Origin: SZUA-448 sp964602475
GTDB taxonomy: Bacteria > Bacillota > Clostridia > Lachnospirales > Lachnospiraceae
Direction of reading: 5' to 3'
Assembly: GCA_964602475.1 (NCBI GenBank)
Contig: CAZRRN010000056.1
Span: 1 to 17,230 of the forward strand
DNA length: 17,230 nucleotides
The position numbers and the translations under genes are program-made. Under the pieces are notes generated by a model. The model did no database searches and had not been told where the DNA came from. It saw only the letters and a program-made list of their open reading frames with translations. Positions 6,780 to 14,677 of this stretch are shown here, one piece after another. Each line of letters starts with the position of its first letter. Position 1 is the stretch's first letter.

Positions 6780-9271
6780 AAAAAAGAAGAATTCTCGCAA
6801 TTCTTATGACGCTTGTGATCGCCCTTGCCGTTCCGGGAGCGTCATTAGAAGCAAAAGCGGCCGGAGCAGCTTCGCTGGTGGATCAGACAGCATCTGTGAT
6901 TCAAGCGATTCCGGGGGAGACAGTGCATGTACGTCTTCCGATAACAAGCAAAAATAACTCCTACATCACTATGCCAAAGATTACGGTGACCTCGGAGACA
7001 GAAGGAACCATTACAGCAGCAAACATCAAGCTCCTGTCCGAACAGGGAAAGGAAATTCAATATATCCCGAATACAGGTGAGGTCTATCTGGAATTTGACA
7101 TGAGTACAAAGGCTTCGGCAACGATCGGAATGTATAAACTGAGTATTAACGTTACATATACGGATTATTTCACCCTTGATGAATATGGAAATGCAGCGGA
7201 GGTTACGGATGTAATTGAACTGAAGGCATCCGTTACACAGGAAAAGGTACCGATACAACTGACGGTCAGTGATGTGACTTATCTAAAGGATCAGGTCCTG
7301 GAAGGAAAAAGATTTAATCTTTCATTTCAGATTAAAAATGAAGGTGAAATCGATGCCTACGGTGTTTATTACAGCCTTGGTTTCACCGGTACGGACATGA
7401 TTCCCGGATATTCCGCAGATAAAATCCAGCTTGGGAATCTTTCCGCCGGGAAAAACGATACGGTTACTGTGCCGGTAGAGGTACTTGCAAATGCAACCGC
7501 CGGAATGAAGACAATTTCTGTAACGCTGGAATGTAAGGATATTGAAGGGAATGCAATGAGTTTTACCAGAAGCATTTATGTTACTGTTAAAAATAAAGAT
7601 GAAATCGTAACTGATGTTGCGAAGCTGCAGTTAAGTGCGGAGACCTTTAATGCAGCAGTGAAAGCAGGGACAGAAGCTGAACTTGGTGTAATACTGAACA
7701 ACATAGGCGGAAGCACTGCCAAGAATATCGTAGTCAGCCTGAAGGACGGATACGGTACCGAATACGGAATCATCCCGCGATATACAGCTGAGGGTGTGAA
7801 GACCACGGATCTTGAGAAGAACGGAGAAACAATTGTTAAAATTCCGCTTCTTATCTCGGAAACCGCTCCGGCAGGACTCCGCTCAATTATTCTGCAGGCA
7901 GCCTATGCAGATGCGGACGGAACGGAACGAACCACAGAGGTTGTGATATATATCACAGTCGAAAATGAAAAAACCGAAGAGGAACGGCTGGTGAATGAGA
8001 TTCTGATCAATAATGTGGTTCAGAGTCCTAAAAAGCCGGAAGCCGGGCAGGAAGTCAGTGTAAGCTTTGACATTCAGAATAAAGGGAATAAAGCCGTAAC
8101 AGGTGTCAAGTTGTCCGGAGAGAATCTTTCGGGCAGCGGTTTCGAACCGCTTACCTCGGAGCCTTATCAGAATGTCGGTACCATTGAGGCAGGGAAGTCC
8201 AAAAATGTTACCATGACATTTAAGGTTGGAAAAGATATTCCGGAAGGACTGAACCGTCTCGGAATTACCTGTTCCTACAAGGATAATGCAGGAGAGGTTC
8301 ACTCGGAGACTACCTATGTTTATATTCTTGACGTCGTGAATAATGGTGATACAGGAAAGCCGAAGCTGATTCTTGATGATTTTTCTACAGACGAGGAAGT
8401 TCTTACCGCCGGTTCTCTGTTTAACTTCATGTTTACACTGCAGAACACACACGCAACCAAAGCAGCAAAAAACATTAAGGTTACGATTACACAGGATGAA
8501 AATATTTTTTCACCGGCTACAGGAACGAACAGCTTTTACATCCAGAACATTGCGGCTGGAGAAGAGGCAGAATGCGCCATGGAACTGAAGGTTCGCGCTG
8601 ATGCCACGACAGGAGCCTATGACGTTAATATTCTGGTGGAGTATGAATATGATGATATGTCAAAGACGGATACTGATAATGGCGGTGTTTCGGAAACCAA
8701 TAAGGTTAAGCTGACAGCAATCGAAAATGCGAGACCGGTAGTCGAGAACATTAATATCTACGACTCCTATACCTATGATACACCGACCGTTGGTTCTACC
8801 TGCAGTCTGAACTTTGAATTCTATAACATGGGACGATCTTCATTGAATAATGTTTATATTACGGTTGAGGGCGATTTCCGGCTTGCCAACGGCTCCATGC
8901 ATTATATCGGAACGGTCGGTAACGGAAGCGCGGAATATGTTGAACCGGAGATTGTTCCGGTGAATGCAGGAAGCGTTGTCTGTACAATCGTAGTTCATTT
9001 TGAAGACAGCAACGGGAATGAAGTGACGAAGGCAACCGATTACAATACCTATGTTCAGGAAGCAGGGAACAGTTATGACGATCCGGGCTATGACGATCCC
9101 GGCAATTATGAACCGGTTGGACCGACTTACACAGCGAAGGAGCCAATCATGAGTATCTGGCTGTTCCTTGCAATTCAGGCGGGAATTCTTATAATTTTTA
9201 TTCCGGTAACAAGAGCAATTGTTATCGCAGTGCACAAAGCGAAGCTGAGAAAGCAAGAGGATGAGAATTGA
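6776..9271 (+). CDS. Secreted, membrane-anchored CARDB-like repeat protein of an ABC system
   Basis: This 831-residue protein starts with a signal peptide (K-K-R-R, a hydrophobic stretch, and probable cleavage after A28 in E-A-K-A-A-G). The body consists of about five beta-rich modules of roughly 110-130 residues. Each carries variants of 'Q-N-K-G-N/N-E-G', 'I-A/S-A-G-x-x-x-x-V' and 'A-G-L/M-x-x-I-x-V-x-x-x-Y', like CARDB/COG1361 extracellular adhesion-type domains. A short Tyr/Asp/Pro/Gly linker with a nearly exact 15-base tandem repeat (9074-9103) precedes K-E-P-I-M-S-I-W-L-F (788-797) and one membrane helix (about 795-819) with a basic cytoplasmic tail. Its start overlaps the ATPase stop, so synthesis is coupled. 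It probably projects outside the cell and works with the permease. Ligand and function are unknown. Confidence 0.8.
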   Translation: MKKRRILAILMTLVIALAVPGASLEAKAAGAASLVDQTASVIQAIPGETVHVRLPITSKNNSYITMPKITVTSETEGTITAANIKLLSEQGKEIQYIPNTGEVYLEFDMSTKASATIGMYKLSINVTYTDYFTLDEYGNAAEVTDVIELKASVTQEKVPIQLTVSDVTYLKDQVLEGKRFNLSFQIKNEGEIDAYGVYYSLGFTGTDMIPGYSADKIQLGNLSAGKNDTVTVPVEVLANATAGMKTISVTLECKDIEGNAMSFTRSIYVTVKNKDEIVTDVAKLQLSAETFNAAVKAGTEAELGVILNNIGGSTAKNIVVSLKDGYGTEYGIIPRYTAEGVKTTDLEKNGETIVKIPLLISETAPAGLRSIILQAAYADADGTERTTEVVIYITVENEKTEEERLVNEILINNVVQSPKKPEAGQEVSVSFDIQNKGNKAVTGVKLSGENLSGSGFEPLTSEPYQNVGTIEAGKSKNVTMTFKVGKDIPEGLNRLGITCSYKDNAGEVHSETTYVYILDVVNNGDTGKPKLILDDFSTDEEVLTAGSLFNFMFTLQNTHATKAAKNIKVTITQDENIFSPATGTNSFYIQNIAAGEEAECAMELKVRADATTGAYDVNILVEYEYDDMSKTDTDNGGVSETNKVKLTAIENARPVVENINIYDSYTYDTPTVGSTCSLNFEFYNMGRSSLNNVYITVEGDFRLANGSMHYIGTVGNGSAEYVEPEIVPVNAGSVVCTIVVHFEDSNGNEVTKATDYNTYVQEAGNSYDDPGYDDPGNYEPVGPTYTAKEPIMSIWLFLAIQAGILIIFIPVTRAIVIAVHKAKLRKQEDEN
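9074..9103 (+). repeat. 15-bp tandem duplication in the linker of the CARDB-like protein
   Basis: The units 9074-9088 and 9089-9103 differ at one base (TATGACGATCCGGGC versus TATGACGATCCCGGC). Each encodes Y-D-D-P-G. They extend the flexible linker before the membrane anchor and could expand or contract by slippage. Confidence 0.8.
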
Positions 9272-9313
9272 TAAATGATCTGATATGCGCGGCAGCGCAG
9301 GAACGGAGGTATC

Positions 9314-9631
9314 ATGAATAGTATAATGGCAGAATCGGCAACAGATGAAATATCGATTGGAAGTGAAATATCGATCGACGGTGATTATTCAATCGGCGGT
9401 GGCTATGTGATCAATGATGGAGCTGTTGATAATGGTTATTATGGTGATTATACAGGGTCGGATGGCTATGGCGACGGTACGCTTGCAGACTCTGCGGTAA
9501 AGGATCCGGTAATGTCCTCCTGGCTCTTTGTTGGAGGAATCACGGTATTGACACTTGCAATCAGCATTGTAATTGGAGTCCTGTTTGCTAAATTACGTAT
9601 AAAAAAGGGATTTGATCTGTATGAAATTTAG
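9314..9631 (+). CDS. Small Gly/Tyr/Asp-rich single-pass membrane protein in the ABC operon
   Basis: This 105-residue protein has no recognised family. Residues 1-60 are low-complexity, rich in Ser, Asp, Gly and Tyr (for example G-Y-Y-G-D-Y-T-G-S-D-G-Y-G-D-G), and begin with a short internal repeat, E-I-S-I-G-S-E-I-S-I. A single membrane helix spans about 70-92 and is followed by the basic tail K-L-R-I-K-K, predicting an outside N-terminus and an inside C-terminus. The motif K-D-P-V-M-S-S-W-L-F (63-72) matches K-E-P-I-M-S-I-W-L-F at the equivalent place of the preceding large protein. The ribosome binding site is GGAGGT (9305-9310). The gene end overlaps the permease start by 11 bases. Position and the shared motif suggest a dedicated subunit, perhaps one recognised by the same membrane partner. 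Confidence 0.75.
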   Translation: MNSIMAESATDEISIGSEISIDGDYSIGGGYVINDGAVDNGYYGDYTGSDGYGDGTLADSAVKDPVMSSWLFVGGITVLTLAISIVIGVLFAKLRIKKGFDLYEI

Positions 9632-10955
9632 TGATCTGATAAAAATGGCGCTGCGGAATCTGTTCCGCAGAAAAGCGAGAACGGCACTGACTGTAATCGG
9701 TGTGATTATCGGTACAATTTCCATTGTCATCATGGTTTCTATCGGAATCGGAATGAATCGGAGCTTTCAGGAAGCGGTAATGCAGAACGGAAGTATGACA
9801 ATCATTACGGTAAATACATGGAACGATCAGTATGACGAGAACGGAAACTGGGTGAATTCGTCTACCCAGGTACTGGATGATAAGCTTGTTGAGCAGCTGA
9901 AGAGTATGGAACATGTTAAATCGGTTGCCGCAAAGATTCAGAAAAGTCTGACGCTAAAGAGCGGGAAATACCAGACCTGGGCACAGATTATTGCTCTGGA
10001 CTGCTCTACCTATGAGGATTTTGGGTTTCCGGAGCTGAGCTCCGGAGCTTATCCGACGGCGGAGAAAAATTCCGTGATTGTTCTGAGCAACTATATGGCA
10101 AATACGGAATTCTATAATTACAGCTCACGAAATTCTGCATCAAAGGTGATTGACTGGAGCAGAGATAAGGTATCATTTACGTTTAATGATTACCAGGCAA
10201 ATGAGAATAAAAAGGCATTTAATTATGTAATCAAGGATTACTGCGTCATGGAGGAAAGCGATAACTGGATGTACAGCTATTATACATACATCGATATGGC
10301 GTTCTTCAAGGAGCTCTATATGCAGTATGCCAATACTCTGAAGCTGGAAGACCGGAAAAAAGCGATTGCATCTTTAAGCAACTATAATGAAATCCAGATT
10401 AATGTTGACAGTATGGACAATGTAACTGCTGTACAGGAACAGATTAAGGCACTGGGCTACGGCTCGAGCAGTGATATGCAGTATATTGAGCCAATGCAGG
10501 AAACAGCAAAGATGCTTCAGATTGTACTCGGAGCTATCGGCGGAATTGCCATGCTGGTATCAGCGATTAACATCGCGAACACCATGGTTATGTCGATTTA
10601 TGAGCGGACGAAGGAAATTGGTATCATGAAGGTGCTTGGCTGCCTGATTAAAGATATCAAGAAACAATTCCTGCTGGAAGCCGGTTTTATCGGACTTCTC
10701 GGAGGAATTATCGGAATCGGACTGAGTTATCTGGCGTCGTTTCTGATTAATAGGTATGGAGGACCGATTTTTGAGGCACTGGCATCAGGCAGTTATATGT
10801 TTGGATCCGGAGAAAGTGGGATGTCGGTAATTCCATGGTGGCTGCCGTTCTTTGCGGCGGCATTCGGAATGCTTGTAGGAGTGGTGTCGGGCTATTTTCC
10901 TGCAACGCGTGCAACCAAAATCAGTGCAATTGAAGCAATGAAAACAGAAAGCTGA
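9621..10955 (+). CDS. ABC transporter permease, MacB/FtsX fold
   Basis: This 444-residue permease has the MacB topology. A basic N-terminus (A-L-R-N-L-F-R-R-K-A-R) and TM1 (about 20-45) are followed by an extracytoplasmic MacB_PCD-like domain (about 46-295). Three C-terminal helices carry the hallmark cytoplasmic loop E-R-T-K-E-I-G-I-M-K-V-L-G, and the C-terminus has P-A-T-R-A-T-K-I-S-A-I-E-A-M. The frame extends to a TTG at 9612, but ATG 9621 has AAGGGA at 9605-9610 and gives the conventional N-terminus. It overlaps the small membrane protein gene by 11 bases, so all four ABC genes are probably one transcript. Dimerised with the ATPase, it would couple ATP hydrolysis to motions acting on extracellular partners, here plausibly the CARDB-like protein, rather than to classical transmembrane substrate passage. 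Confidence 0.92.
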   Translation: MKFSDLIKMALRNLFRRKARTALTVIGVIIGTISIVIMVSIGIGMNRSFQEAVMQNGSMTIITVNTWNDQYDENGNWVNSSTQVLDDKLVEQLKSMEHVKSVAAKIQKSLTLKSGKYQTWAQIIALDCSTYEDFGFPELSSGAYPTAEKNSVIVLSNYMANTEFYNYSSRNSASKVIDWSRDKVSFTFNDYQANENKKAFNYVIKDYCVMEESDNWMYSYYTYIDMAFFKELYMQYANTLKLEDRKKAIASLSNYNEIQINVDSMDNVTAVQEQIKALGYGSSSDMQYIEPMQETAKMLQIVLGAIGGIAMLVSAINIANTMVMSIYERTKEIGIMKVLGCLIKDIKKQFLLEAGFIGLLGGIIGIGLSYLASFLINRYGGPIFEALASGSYMFGSGESGMSVIPWWLPFFAAAFGMLVGVVSGYFPATRATKISAIEAMKTES

Positions 10956-11008
10956 TGCCCGTTTGTCTGAAACGATAGTATGGAAGAAATATGAATACGG
11001 AAGAATTA

Positions 11009-11518
11009 TTAAGACTCTCCCTGCGTGGGGAGTCTTTTTAGTATTAAGGCGCCGAGAATACCAATGAAAATACCGCTGAAAATACCGCAAAGAAGAAGAA
11101 AAGGAAGATAGTAAATAATATTTTGTCCAAGTGTCAGACAGGCAACAGCAATCTGTCCCAGATTATGAGCAACGCCTCCGGCGGTACTGATACCAATCGG
11201 ACTAAACAATCGTAGGGATTTCAGCAAAATCATTATCAGTAAGCTTAACACCGCTCCGGTGAGACTGAACATCAGTGAGGAGAGGCTCCCGAAGGTAAAT
11301 GCAGTCAGAAGAACACGAAGCAGAGAAACTGAAGCCGCAGCACCGGCTCCAAGACGGTAAAGTGCAATCAGCACGACGATGTTTGCAAGACCGAGCTTCA
11401 GCCCCGGGGCAATTGCCTCGAGAGGATTGGGAAGCATGCTTTCCAGCCATCCAAATACAGAAGCAAGTGCAACCAGTATGGCGAAGAGAACCAGATTTTT
11501 AATATGCGAATGTTTCAT
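11009..11518 (-). CDS. Gx transporter family integral membrane protein
   Basis: This 169-residue, very hydrophobic protein has about five membrane helices and matches the Gx transporter family (historically labelled heptaprenyl diphosphate synthase component I). Characteristic stretches are W-L-E-S-M-L-P, P-G-L-K-L-G-L-A-N-I-V, and G-G-V-A-H-N-L-G-Q. The fold is related to ECF-type S components, so small-molecule uptake is likely, but the substrate is unsettled. The start is the ATG at 11518 with GGAGGA 4 bases upstream. The frame extends further to 11599 but would add residues overlapping the NusG-II gene. In many Firmicutes this gene is paired with a NusG-domain-II protein, as here, often near flavin-transfer (ApbE) genes. 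None is visible in this window. The C-terminal codons form the ABC-operon terminator hairpin. Confidence 0.88.
   Translation of the reverse strand: MKHSHIKNLVLFAILVALASVFGWLESMLPNPLEAIAPGLKLGLANIVVLIALYRLGAGAAASVSLLRVLLTAFTFGSLSSLMFSLTGAVLSLLIMILLKSLRLFSPIGISTAGGVAHNLGQIAVACLTLGQNIIYYLPFLLLCGIFSGIFIGILGALILKRLPTQGES
11011..11039 (+). terminator. Intrinsic terminator of the ABC operon, lying in the convergent gene's 3' end
   Basis: AAGACTCTCC (11011-11020), loop CTGCGT and GGGGAGTCTT (11027-11036) form a 10-bp stem with one G-U pair, running into a T-tract through 11039. It serves the plus-strand ABC operon. The same bases encode the last residues and part of the stop codon of the minus-strand Gx transporter. 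In the minus direction the hairpin is followed only by TTAATAATT, a weaker terminator. Confidence 0.85.
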
Positions 11519-11543
11519 ATATCCTCCGAAAGAATCAGTCAGG

Positions 11544-11915
11544 TTACTGTGATACGGCATCGGGAACAGAAGTGTCAGGTTCTCCGAGGATTTGTACAAT
11601 GATACGGTTTGGCAGACAGATGATAGTTTCCCCGGTTCTGCTGATTGCCTTATGATGAACGCAAATCAGGTCGGGGCAGTCCGCTTCCAGCATGGAGACC
11701 CTGCCATTCTGAATCTGCAGGCGGTTAGTACCAAGATCAAGGATGAGATCCTCGTTCAAAGAATATTCACCATATAGTGATCCGTCAACGGTAACCAGCA
11801 CCAGACTGCCTTGTTTATGAAAATACAAAAAATAGATCGCAGTACATAACAGTGCAAGCAGCAACAATACTCCAAGAAGGGTCAGATCATTTTTTTTATA
11901 AAGATGATTATTCAA
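11544..11915 (-). CDS. NusG domain II-containing membrane-anchored protein
   Basis: This 123-residue protein has one N-terminal membrane helix (about 11-31) followed by an extracytoplasmic NusG-domain-II-like beta domain. The hallmark C80-P-D-L-I-C85-V-H87-H88 is followed by C100 in G-E-T-I-I-C-L-P-N-R-I-I-V-Q-I, a conserved Cys/His set suited to metal or redox chemistry. It is not the transcription factor NusG, which is at 14947-15465. The start is TTG at 11915 with GAGGT about 8 bases upstream, inside the end of the protease gene. The two frames overlap by 8 bases, so translation is coupled. Directly downstream is its usual partner, the Gx transporter. A role in extracytoplasmic redox or flavin delivery is a guess from this genomic association. 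Confidence 0.85.
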   Translation of the reverse strand: MNNHLYKKNDLTLLGVLLLLALLCTAIYFLYFHKQGSLVLVTVDGSLYGEYSLNEDLILDLGTNRLQIQNGRVSMLEADCPDLICVHHKAISRTGETIICLPNRIIVQILGEPDTSVPDAVSQ

Positions 11916-14310
11916 TAACGGTTACCTCGCAGATGGTTTCAATTCCACCGGGTGCCATAATGGTAACGGCGGCTGTACCGGGATTGTGTGCTGTCAGACC
12001 ACCCCATTGATTGACAGAAACAACGGAAGAGTCGGAGCTGGAATAACGATAAAGGACCGAAGAAGAGCTGTCTTGATTTGCCGGCTGAAGCTGTTTTGTC
12101 TCACCGTATAAAAGCGTCAGAGAGGATTCAAACAAAGAGGCTGGTTCATTTTCCGGAGGCAGAAGCTCAAAACAGCGAATGGTTTTATTGCCCCGGTAGT
12201 CGGTTGCCATACAGCTGTAGGTTCCGCTCTCACTGAGACGGAGAAGAATTCGTCCGTCAACAGGGACAAGTTCTGCTGCAGAGTCCGACATCGCAAAGTC
12301 TTCCTCATTGCATTCACCGGGAAGCAGAACTACCTGCCGGATTCCGCTTTCCTCCTCCGTCAGATCAAAAACTACCATGAATTCACTGCCGGAATAGGAA
12401 ATGAGAGGAAATAAATCAATTTTCGGAGAAAGAGTATCATCTGTCAGATGGTAGTGTACGAGCGTTTCATTTCCTGCATAATCGCTGATATAAAAGGAAT
12501 AGTTACCCGCCTTGGTCAGTGTCAGAGTCGTACCCGTAACCGAGGTGCCGAGAGTGCCGGACTGAAAGGCTCGCAGCGTCTTGGTACCGGAGGCATACTT
12601 TATTACACGGATTCCTGCACCTCCGAGATCGTCGGCCGTTAGCAGAAGCTTAAGAAATTCTTTGTAAAAGCTGCGCTCCAGAAAAAGAACAGGAGCTTCA
12701 GTGTCAGGGAGCAGCGAACCGGCAGTGCTCACAGCACGAAAAAGATCCGGAATTCCGGGAGAAAGAACACGTCCCTCCAAAGCAGACAGCGGTTTAACGG
12801 AGTCCAGAATAGTTTTTTTAATTTGTAAAGGATAAAGCTGGTCGCTCATGGAATACAGAATAGCAGCAATTGCGGTAACATGAGGAACAGCCATAGAGGA
12901 TCCCTTCATAATCGCATAACCGCCGACAATGGTACTGCAGATATCAACTCCGGGTGCGGCCAGATCGACAGAAGAAGCACCATAATTTGATTCGTCAGTC
13001 AGTGTACCGAAGGCATTGATGAAGGTTACGGAAATCATATTGTCCAGTTCAAAGGAAGCGGGATACATCGGAGTAATGTCATTATCACTGCCGCTGTTAC
13101 CGGCTGCAGAAACAAACAGAAGATCAGCTTCCTTCATAACAGTCAGAAGCGCTTCGGGAAAAGTACCGTCAAGCTCGGCTCCCCAGCTCAGGTTACAGAC
13201 GTCCGCACCCATCATTACTGCATATTTAATTGCTTTAATAGCACTGGCAACGGAGCCGTTTCCGGAAGCACCACCATGAATTTTCAGCGGAATAATCCTG
13301 ACAGGTGCGCAGGAAGCGACTCCGGCGACGCCAATCCCGTTATCTGCTGCAGCAGCAATAATGCCGGCAATATGAGTGCCGTGATTGTCGTTGTCCTCCG
13401 GGAGCGCATGATAGCTAATATTGTCTGAGTCGTATTCATAGTGGGATACTGTATTGTCAGAGTTATAAAAATCCCAGCCGTTGACGTCGTCAATGTAGCC
13501 GTTGCCGTCATTATCGATTCCGTCATCGGGTATTTCTCCGGTATTGACCCAGATGGAATCCGCAAGCTCCGGATGCATAATATCAATTCCTGTGTCAATC
13601 ACGGCGACAAGAACCTCACGCGGCTCTGCAACGGTTTCCGAGTATAAGGTCCAGCCCTCCAAAACATTCATGTCGATACCGGAAGAAGACAGCTGAACAG
13701 TCGGAGAACCATTCTGGTAATAAGCAAAATAAAAACCCTGATTATCAAAACTCCATTGATTGTCCGAGTATTCATCATTTGTTACGGAATGGAGGCGAAA
13801 CTGATTCTGATCTGTAGCAGAAGAGTGAATGGCAGATTCACTGGCTTCATAGGAAGAAAGAGTGAGGGTATAGTTCGGCTCTGCGACCCGAAGACCGGGA
13901 ATTGAGCGTAGCGATTCGATAAATTCCGGAGTACAGTCCGTATCTGCAACAGAAACGAGCATATAATCCTCTATGGCTTCAAGAACGGTAAGAATCGGAA
14001 CACCGGACAGCAGCTTGCGCTGCTCGGCAGTGCTCAGTTCGGGATTCCATATCAGAACCAGTTCATTGCCGGTGGTAACAGTACTTTGACCGGTGCGGTC
14101 TGAAGTAGTCATTGTTCCGTTCGTATCCCGGGTAACGGAATCAGAGATGACAAATCTGCTGTCATCCGCAGTTCCTGTAAAACAGCTGCTGCACAAATAT
14201 AATAAGGAAACAAATAGACATAGAATAACAGAAAATGAAAAAAACCGGCGACTGTACACTTGCCAAATGCCGTAATGTATTATATAATTGTCCGGTGAAT
14301 TCCGAAACAT
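11908..14310 (-). CDS. S8 (subtilisin-like) serine peptidase with C-terminal Ig-like domain
   Basis: This 800-residue exported serine protease has a signal or anchor helix at about 24-44, ending in L-C-S-S-C. That is a poor lipobox, so lipidation is uncertain. An I9-like prodomain region spans about 80-150. The catalytic domain holds Asp239 (V-A-V-I-D-T-G), His310 (N-H-G-T-H-I-A-G), oxyanion Asn405 (S-A-A-G-N-S-G) and Ser472 (G-S-S-M-A-V-P-H). D-D-G-I-D-N-D-G-N-G-Y-I-D-D (262-275) resembles a calcium-binding insertion seen in clostridial S8 enzymes. After about 550 come beta-rich modules and a final BIG_2-like domain (Y-G-E-T-K-Q-L, S-S-D-S-S-V-V-S-V, G-T-A-A-V-T-I). All catalytic residues are intact. 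The start at 14310 has GGAAAGGAT upstream and its own promoter (14344-14372). It overlaps the NusG-II gene downstream. Confidence 0.93.
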   Translation of the reverse strand: MFRNSPDNYIIHYGIWQVYSRRFFSFSVILCLFVSLLYLCSSCFTGTADDSRFVISDSVTRDTNGTMTTSDRTGQSTVTTGNELVLIWNPELSTAEQRKLLSGVPILTVLEAIEDYMLVSVADTDCTPEFIESLRSIPGLRVAEPNYTLTLSSYEASESAIHSSATDQNQFRLHSVTNDEYSDNQWSFDNQGFYFAYYQNGSPTVQLSSSGIDMNVLEGWTLYSETVAEPREVLVAVIDTGIDIMHPELADSIWVNTGEIPDDGIDNDGNGYIDDVNGWDFYNSDNTVSHYEYDSDNISYHALPEDNDNHGTHIAGIIAAAADNGIGVAGVASCAPVRIIPLKIHGGASGNGSVASAIKAIKYAVMMGADVCNLSWGAELDGTFPEALLTVMKEADLLFVSAAGNSGSDNDITPMYPASFELDNMISVTFINAFGTLTDESNYGASSVDLAAPGVDICSTIVGGYAIMKGSSMAVPHVTAIAAILYSMSDQLYPLQIKKTILDSVKPLSALEGRVLSPGIPDLFRAVSTAGSLLPDTEAPVLFLERSFYKEFLKLLLTADDLGGAGIRVIKYASGTKTLRAFQSGTLGTSVTGTTLTLTKAGNYSFYISDYAGNETLVHYHLTDDTLSPKIDLFPLISYSGSEFMVVFDLTEEESGIRQVVLLPGECNEEDFAMSDSAAELVPVDGRILLRLSESGTYSCMATDYRGNKTIRCFELLPPENEPASLFESSLTLLYGETKQLQPANQDSSSSVLYRYSSSDSSVVSVNQWGGLTAHNPGTAAVTIMAPGGIETICEVTVIE

Positions 14311-14343
14311 AGAAGACGATCCTTTCCAAAAGGGATGTCCTTT

Positions 14344-14372
14344 AGTATATCACAGATGAATATCGGAAACAA
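14344..14372 (-). promoter_or_regulatory. Promoter of the S8 peptidase operon (extended -10)
   Basis: Reading the minus strand, TTGTTT (14372-14367), a 17-base spacer and TATACT (14349-14344), with TG one base upstream of the -10 box, make a good sigma-A promoter. It lies about 34 bases before the protease start codon and diverges from the rpmG promoter, whose -35 box begins 29 bases away. Confidence 0.75.
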
Positions 14373-14401
14373 GGACAGAACGTGCATTTCTGATAAAATG
14401 C

Positions 14402-14430
14402 TTGACACCGGCGCAGATTCGTGATACTCT
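14402..14430 (+). promoter_or_regulatory. Promoter of the rpmG-secE-nusG operon
   Basis: A consensus -35 TTGACA (14402-14407), a 17-base spacer and TACTCT (14425-14430), with an extended -10 TG at 14422-14423, drive the ribosomal/secretion genes. The leader to rpmG is about 65 bases and contains a run of eight T near 14452-14459 with no clear hairpin. Confidence 0.75.
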
Positions 14431-14503
14431 AGGAAAGCTATGGAAGAGGTCTTTTTTTTATGCCTAAAAACTACGAAATGAATTTAAAACGGAGGTGGAG
14501 GTT

Positions 14504-14653
14504 GTGCGAGTAAAAATCACATTAGCATGTACAGAATGCAAGCAGCGTAATTACAACACGACGAAAGAAAAGAAAAACCATCCGGACAGGATGGAAACCA
14601 AGAAGTACTGTAAGTTCTGCAAAGCACACACAATGCACAAGGAAACAAAATAA
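14504..14653 (+). CDS. rpmG: 50S ribosomal protein L33
   Basis: This 49-residue zinc-ribbon ribosomal protein of the large subunit begins M-R-V-K-I-T-L-A-C-T-E-C-K-Q-R-N-Y and ends with K-Y-C-K-F-C-K-A-H-T-M-H-K-E-T-K. The two C-x-x-C pairs (C9/C12 and C36/C39) are the zinc ligands, so this is the zinc-binding type of L33. The start is GTG at 14504, preceded by a duplicated GGAGGT-GGAGGT (14491-14502). Position before secE and nusG is the classic Firmicute arrangement. The gene lies 24 bases before secE and shares its promoter at 14402. Confidence 0.95.
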   Translation: MRVKITLACTECKQRNYNTTKEKKNHPDRMETKKYCKFCKAHTMHKETK

Positions 14654-14677
14654 TCAGTCCGAGGAAAGGGGAACAGT

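Noticed and set aside
7883..8452. 189-codon minus-strand open frame inside the CARDB-like gene
   Set aside because: It is antisense to a clearly coding repeat protein whose signal peptide, repeats and anchor are continuous on the plus strand.
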